Shown piece after piece: positions 60,136 to 64,000 of a stretch of 64,000 bases of DNA. Position 1 is the first letter of the stretch. Every line of letters begins with the position of its first letter. The notes below the pieces were generated by a model that was given only the letters and a program-made list of their open reading frames with translations, searched no databases and was not told where the DNA came from. The stretch covers positions 308,325 to 372,324 of the forward strand of contig JAEZEI010000052.1 of the NCBI GenBank assembly GCA_023417815.1. The letters are read 5' to 3'. A program made the translations under genes and the position numbers. This DNA comes from Bacteroidota bacterium. GTDB taxonomy: Bacteria; Bacteroidota; Bacteroidia; Chitinophagales; Chitinophagaceae.

Positions 60136-61332
60136 ATGAATACCCGTGAAATGTTTTTAAGGCATGTAGGGCAAACATCCGATTCACCCCTTGCCATAAA
60201 TATGGTAAAGGCAGAAGGATCATGGCTTTGGGATATTGATGGGAAAAAGTATATCGACCTTATTGCAGGCATAAGCGTCTGCAACATCGGTCACCGCCAT
60301 CCCAGGGTACTTGCGGCAATACAGGAGCAGGCTGAAAAATACCTCCATATAATGGTATATGGTGAATTAGTGGAAAACCCACAGGTGGCCTATGCGATCA
60401 GGCTCACTTCTCTGCTTCCTTCCACCCTGAACACTGTTTTTTTTACTGCCAGCGGTTCTGAGGCTACCGAAGGCGCCATGAAGCTTGCCAAGCGTTACAC
60501 CGGCAGGTCAAAGATCATTTCTTTTAAAAGGAGTTACCATGGCAGCACCCAGGGAAGCCTTTCCATTATGGGAGATGAATACTGGCGCAATGCTTTCAGG
60601 CCATTACTACCAGGGATAATTCAGCTTGATTACAACGACTTCGATCAGCTTGACGCGATAAATGAAGAAGTGTCCTGCGTGATCATGGAGACCATCCAGG
60701 CGGAAGCAGGGGTGAACATTCCTCATGAGAACTGGATAAAAACTGTACGGGAAAAATGCACAGCAAATGGGGTGCTTATGGTGTGTGATGAAATACAGTG
60801 TGGTTTCGGCAGGAACGGCACTTTATGGGCTTTCGAGCAATTCGGGATAGTTCCGGATGTGCTGTTGTTGGGAAAAGCTTTGGGAGCAGGATTGCCGCTG
60901 GGAGCATTTATAGCGAACAATAATATAATGCGCTCCCTGGCACATGATCCTGTGCTTGGCCATATAAACACCTTCGGTGGTCACCCGCTCTCCTGCGCTG
61001 CAGGACTTGCCGGACTTGAAGCATTGATTGAAGAAAGGATGATCGAAGGAGTGAAAGAAAAAGAAGAACGATTTGTAAGAGGTTTGAAGCATCCGTTGAT
61101 TAAAAAAGTTTCATCACGCGGACTAATGATGGCTGTTCATTTCCAGGATGCCGAAACCAACCAGGAGGTGATCGCAAAGTTGTTAGAAGAAGGAATATTT
61201 ACAGACTGGTTCCTATTCGCGCCGCAGGCACTTCGTATTGTTCCGCCTTTAAATATCAGCGATGAAGATATTGATGAAGCTTGTATGGCAATAAACAATT
61301 GCTGTAAAATGGTCAGCGCCGGAAAATGGTGA
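60136..61332 (+). CDS. Class III pyridoxal-phosphate aminotransferase
   Basis: A 398-residue enzyme of the acetylornithine/4-aminobutyrate aminotransferase group. FFTASGSEATEGAMKLAKRYTGR, VCDEIQCGFGRNGTLWAFE and LLLGKALGAGLPLGAF (the last with the PLP lysine) are all present, so the active site is intact. Which amino donor it uses cannot be told; it may serve arginine/ornithine or lysine metabolism. Start at ATG 60136; homology begins with MNTREMFLRH. Confidence 0.88.
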   Translation: MNTREMFLRHVGQTSDSPLAINMVKAEGSWLWDIDGKKYIDLIAGISVCNIGHRHPRVLAAIQEQAEKYLHIMVYGELVENPQVAYAIRLTSLLPSTLNTVFFTASGSEATEGAMKLAKRYTGRSKIISFKRSYHGSTQGSLSIMGDEYWRNAFRPLLPGIIQLDYNDFDQLDAINEEVSCVIMETIQAEAGVNIPHENWIKTVREKCTANGVLMVCDEIQCGFGRNGTLWAFEQFGIVPDVLLLGKALGAGLPLGAFIANNNIMRSLAHDPVLGHINTFGGHPLSCAAGLAGLEALIEERMIEGVKEKEERFVRGLKHPLIKKVSSRGLMMAVHFQDAETNQEVIAKLLEEGIFTDWFLFAPQALRIVPPLNISDEDIDEACMAINNCCKMVSAGKW

Positions 61333-61641
61333 ATTGAATCTCCTTTTATCATCAGCAACAATTATCATTTGCTGAGCAGGTTGCACCTTCTGTATTTAAT
61401 TTCCCGCTGATCTCGCCGATTATTACAGGTAGTTTAGTGGACATTTTTTTTCTGCGAAAGTCTGCGCAGTCTGCGGGAACAATACCGCTCTAGCAAAGCC
61501 TTTTAATCATGGATCTATTAAGGGAAACCTTTACTGATGACTGAAAAAATTGCAGAAGAGATATCTTTTACCACCAGTTGAAAATGTCATTTTGTAATTC
61601 GAAAATGTAAAAAATTCAGCCTCTTTCCTGTGGCATCGGAG
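61333..61641. other. Intergenic region before hsp20
   Basis: No gene or strong hairpin is seen. At about 61461-61487 the motif TCTGCG occurs three times at 9-10 base intervals, a short irregular direct repeat. The rest is mixed-composition DNA. Confidence 0.5.
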
Positions 61642-61670
61642 TTGTGGCCGGTATGGTAAAATTAATTTTC
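61642..61670 (+). promoter_or_regulatory. Candidate promoter of hsp20
   Basis: TTG (61642-61644) and TAATTTTC (61663-61670) are separated by 18 bases. This is close to TTG-N17-23-TAnnTTTG, with C for the final G. No CIRCE element (repressor HrcA site) was found. Confidence 0.45.
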
Positions 61671-61680
61671 TAATCAAAAC

Positions 61681-61687
61681 AAGGAGG
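61681..61687 (+). promoter_or_regulatory. Strong Shine-Dalgarno sequence before hsp20
   Basis: AAGGAGG ends 6 bases before the ATG at 61694, a full match to the anti-Shine-Dalgarno sequence. Most genes in this window have none, so this is unusual. Confidence 0.65.
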
Positions 61688-61693
61688 TAAATT

Positions 61694-62140
61694 ATGACAC
61701 CGGTAAAAAGCACGAGGAATGGCAGGTTCCCGTCTTTATTCGATGATTTCTTTACCAGGGATCTGCTCGATTGGAGAAACCTGAATTTTTCCAACACCGG
61801 AACTACCCTGCCTGCGGTGAATATCAGGGAAAATGATGACAACTACACCGTTGAAATGGCGGCACCCGGAATGAAGAAAGAGGATTTTAAGATCAACCTC
61901 GACGGCAACCTGCTCACCATTTCTTCTGAAAAAAGTGAGGAGCGTGAGGAGCATGAAAATGAAAGGTACAGCATGAAAGAGTTCAGCTACCAGTCGTTCC
62001 AGCGTTCATTCAGCCTGCCTAAAGATGTAGTTGACATTGACAACATCAATGCACGCTACAATGATGGGGTGCTGATGCTTGAGATCCCAAAACGGGAAGA
62101 GGCAAAGAAGAAGCCACCAAGGCAGATAGAGATTAAATAA
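61694..62140 (+). CDS. Small heat shock protein (Hsp20/alpha-crystallin)
   Basis: A 148-residue holdase chaperone that keeps unfolding proteins soluble. The alpha-crystallin domain (about 38-140) includes LPAVNIRENDDNYTVEMAAPGMKKEDFKINL and ends with ARYNDGVLMLEIPKRE, including the GVLxL motif. It has a strong Shine-Dalgarno sequence and is followed by a strong terminator, so it is a single, probably heat-inducible, gene. Confidence 0.94.
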   Translation: MTPVKSTRNGRFPSLFDDFFTRDLLDWRNLNFSNTGTTLPAVNIRENDDNYTVEMAAPGMKKEDFKINLDGNLLTISSEKSEEREEHENERYSMKEFSYQSFQRSFSLPKDVVDIDNINARYNDGVLMLEIPKREEAKKKPPRQIEIK

Positions 62141-62167
62141 TGAAAGGCTGTCATTGACAGCCTTTCA
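62141..62167. terminator. Terminator of hsp20
   Basis: Arms TGAAAGGCTGT (62141-62151) and ACAGCCTTTCA (62157-62167) form an 11-bp perfect stem. It starts directly after the hsp20 stop and may also serve the converging gene ending at 62199. Confidence 0.8.
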
Positions 62168-62198
62168 TTATCGACTGATGATAGCATTAATTAATAAA

Positions 62199-62954
62199 TT
62201 ATTCTTCGGGTTCAGGTTGAATATCCGGCAATGCTATTTTTTGGGCCTCTTCAAATGTTATCAAAGGTAGATTGGACTCAATTGAATTTTGGATCCACTT
62301 CCTGAATATTTTATTTTCATTTTTATCAAGGTCTTTCCTGAGGATTTTATAGTTAAATGAAAATTCCAATGAATCTTGATTACTAAGAATATCCAATCGG
62401 ACAATTTTAATTCCCGGATAAAGTTTTTCAATTCTACGATCTACTTGAAAAACTGTTTTCGGAAACTTTTCTGTGCCGTATAAACGGTAGTAGTAATTTG
62501 GCATATGGGGTTTTAAAACTCCCCACCTTTTAAAGGTTCTGTGGTTAATAATTGTATCTGGTAAATTGTAAGTAGAATCAGGATGTGAATAAAATCCATT
62601 GTCTTTATAAAAACCCCATCCAATAAATCCTTCCTTTACATGGTAATTATTTAGTGGGGTGGCGGTATCGCTAAAAGTGAAATAATCCTGGGCTCTGCCG
62701 GTTTTTAAATTAAGAAATGTATATTTATAGGTTTCATAAATTTCTCCCAATCTAACATTGTTAATCGTAACTTTTTGCCTGTGCCATTTTCCTTCAACAA
62801 TTACGAAACTGTCTTTGAACCAAGTTTTCCCGTCTGAAAAAATGGTGGAGTCGTTAATTAAATTTTGATGATAGACCAAGCCTTCATTAATTATTTTTGT
62901 ATTTGTACAGGAATAAATAAAAACTACTATAGCAAAGGTATAAATGTATTTCAA
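62199..62954 (-). CDS. Putative lipoprotein in low-GC region, function unknown
   Basis: A 251-residue protein with a lipoprotein signal, FIYSC, Cys16. The mature part has many aromatic and charged residues (YTFLNLKTGRAQDYFTF, GFIGWGFYKDNGFYSHPD) and looks like a soluble surface or periplasmic domain, but no family is recognised. It lies 11 bases after the next gene on the same strand. G+C content is much lower than in the neighbouring housekeeping genes, suggesting recent acquisition. Confidence 0.68.
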   Translation of the reverse strand: MKYIYTFAIVVFIYSCTNTKIINEGLVYHQNLINDSTIFSDGKTWFKDSFVIVEGKWHRQKVTINNVRLGEIYETYKYTFLNLKTGRAQDYFTFSDTATPLNNYHVKEGFIGWGFYKDNGFYSHPDSTYNLPDTIINHRTFKRWGVLKPHMPNYYYRLYGTEKFPKTVFQVDRRIEKLYPGIKIVRLDILSNQDSLEFSFNYKILRKDLDKNENKIFRKWIQNSIESNLPLITFEEAQKIALPDIQPEPEE

Positions 62955-62965
62955 CGATTAAATTT

Positions 62966-64000
62966 TTAATGTAAAGAGGTTGAGGCAGGCCAAAATTTAG
63001 GTTCACTATAAATTTCAATATTTGGCCAAGGCCTATTAATAAAATGAAATTGGCCTGAATAAGTAGCTTTAGCGAGTTTGGAATTTATTAAACCATAGAC
63101 ATTTGACACTTGAGCATATTGCGCAAACCATGGCATTCCGGGCAATTGATTATAATTAGAGTTTCCCCATAAAACTACAAATTGAGATGCATTAGGAACA
63201 ATTCCTGAACCAGTATATTTATTCTGAGATGGATCTGAATAAGTAGTTCCGGAAAGAGTATAATAAGCATTCAGCGTAAAGAATCTATTGTTCCCATTTT
63301 TGTGTATTACGCAATAATTTACATCTTTTGTTACCGGGGTTCCATTAAAACCTGGCGTATATCCTCCACCACTTCCACCGCTTATGGTGTGGCCACAAGT
63401 TTGACCTACATATGATTCATCGACATCTGTGGTACCATCAGACCAATAAATAGTTGTAACAAGATACCATTCTATGCAAAAGGAACCTTCAGGAATTTCC
63501 AGCGGAGCCCTGGGTTCCCACAACCTATGTTCTGTAGGCAATTCATTCTCAAAATCCATTTCATACTGCTTGATGTCACTTAGATTTAATAAAGTAAAAG
63601 TGCCATCAACAGGAAATTTCTGATAATTAAAAAAATCGGAAAATGAATTGTAAGGCAATTCGGTAATTTGTGATCCGTCTGGATAAAAGAAAATTAAATC
63701 TCCACGTCTGATAGCACCTGTTGAATCTTCAACAAGAAGTAAATATTGTAATGGCAGGACAGTGCTGGTGTCTAAATTTTTACTAAAATAGGTTGGATCT
63801 AATGGAACAATTATAAAGTTTTCTTCTTCCCTGAATTCTTCAACGTACATATTGCTTAATAGCATGTTTGAATATAAAGAATTGATTATTCCAATCCTGG
63901 CAGAGTCTGTGGAATTCTCCTGGGAGGAAAGCCATTCTAATATATTATCTGCAATGATTGTAGATTCTCTTTCTATAAATTGTTCTGTTCCCGTGGTTTG
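62966..64000 (-). CDS. Unrecognised protein, 5' end outside window
   Basis: Open from the right edge (64000) to the stop at 62966; 344 residues are visible, and no stop occurs before the edge, so an internal ATG at 63865 need not be its start. A glycine/serine linker (SGGSGGGYTPG) splits the visible part into an N-terminal region with ENFIIVPLDPTYFSKN and a C-terminal region with NYCVIHKNGNNRFFTLNAYY. No family, signal or membrane helix can be identified in the visible part. It shares the low G+C of the lipoprotein gene that follows it, with which it may form an operon. Confidence 0.6.
   Translation of the reverse strand, partial: QTTGTEQFIERESTIIADNILEWLSSQENSTDSARIGIINSLYSNMLLSNMYVEEFREEENFIIVPLDPTYFSKNLDTSTVLPLQYLLLVEDSTGAIRRGDLIFFYPDGSQITELPYNSFSDFFNYQKFPVDGTFTLLNLSDIKQYEMDFENELPTEHRLWEPRAPLEIPEGSFCIEWYLVTTIYWSDGTTDVDESYVGQTCGHTISGGSGGGYTPGFNGTPVTKDVNYCVIHKNGNNRFFTLNAYYTLSGTTYSDPSQNKYTGSGIVPNASQFVVLWGNSNYNQLPGMPWFAQYAQVSNVYGLINSKLAKATYSGQFHFINRPWPNIEIYSEPKFWPASTSLH

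Overview
The window is chromosomal DNA of a Bacteroidota bacterium, most likely of the Chitinophagales/Chitinophagaceae type. The evidence is the gliding/type IX secretion block gldK-gldL-gldM-gldN with a separate gldB, families largely confined to this phylum (DUF4271, DUF4783, a degenerate DksA with a histone-like tail, a sigma factor followed by an inner-to-outer-membrane hybrid protein), and repeated matches to the Bacteroidota -7 promoter element TAnnTTTG shortly before start codons. Shine-Dalgarno sequences are mostly absent. No rRNA, tRNA, CRISPR array, transposase or prophage was recognised. Almost all of it is dense housekeeping sequence.

Layout. 1-10 kb: a lipid-linked sugar transferase cut by the left edge, an N-terminal transketolase subunit without its partner, rbfA-lolE-like, an MsbA-type exporter, and ileS followed by a DksA-like gene. 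10-20 kb: a PepSY-like secreted protein, an AraC regulator with a cysteine cluster, gyrB, mfd, a ferredoxin-NADP reductase-like flavoprotein and glyS. 20-24 kb: class II ribonucleotide reductase, then an AT-rich divergent intergenic region with DnaA-box-like sites (candidate origin or DnaA-controlled promoter). 24-31 kb: a compact plus-strand run dtd-mazG-phoD-like-ycxB, then acpP-fabF-rnc-gpsA and a convergent hemW. 31-37 kb: a BamA/TamA-like outer-membrane protein, DUF4271, hemD and a DUF255 protein. 37-42 kb: the T9SS/gliding motor genes, followed by about 0.6 kb of repeat-rich non-coding DNA.

42-49 kb is a minus-strand block: uvrC and a lipoprotein, an ECF sigma factor with a membrane-spanning beta-barrel hybrid, and gpmI with a haem-binding protein. 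49-59 kb: DUF4783, nadC-yciH-apaG, gldB, nadE, a MoxR/DUF58/BatD-like/BatA cluster and rsgA. 59-62 kb: small hypotheticals, a gamma-carbonic-anhydrase-like protein, a class III aminotransferase and hsp20. From about 62.2 kb base composition drops (sampled 60-base lines about 30% G+C against nearly 50% at 60 kb), and two unrecognised proteins, the last cut by the right edge, suggest the start of an accessory region.

The clearest functional groupings are protein secretion and gliding (GldKLMN, GldB), envelope biogenesis (WecA-like, MsbA-like, LolE-like, BamA-like, acpP-fabF, gpsA), translation (ileS, glyS, dtd, rbfA, rsgA, yciH), and DNA replication and repair (gyrB, nrdJ, mfd, uvrC). No single gene cluster is clearly a new system. 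The best leads are the DnaA-box region at 23.7-23.9 kb, the sigma/barrel hybrid pair at 45-47 kb, the DksA fusion at 5.7-6.6 kb, the rnc start at 28.7 kb and the repeat block at 42.1-42.7 kb.
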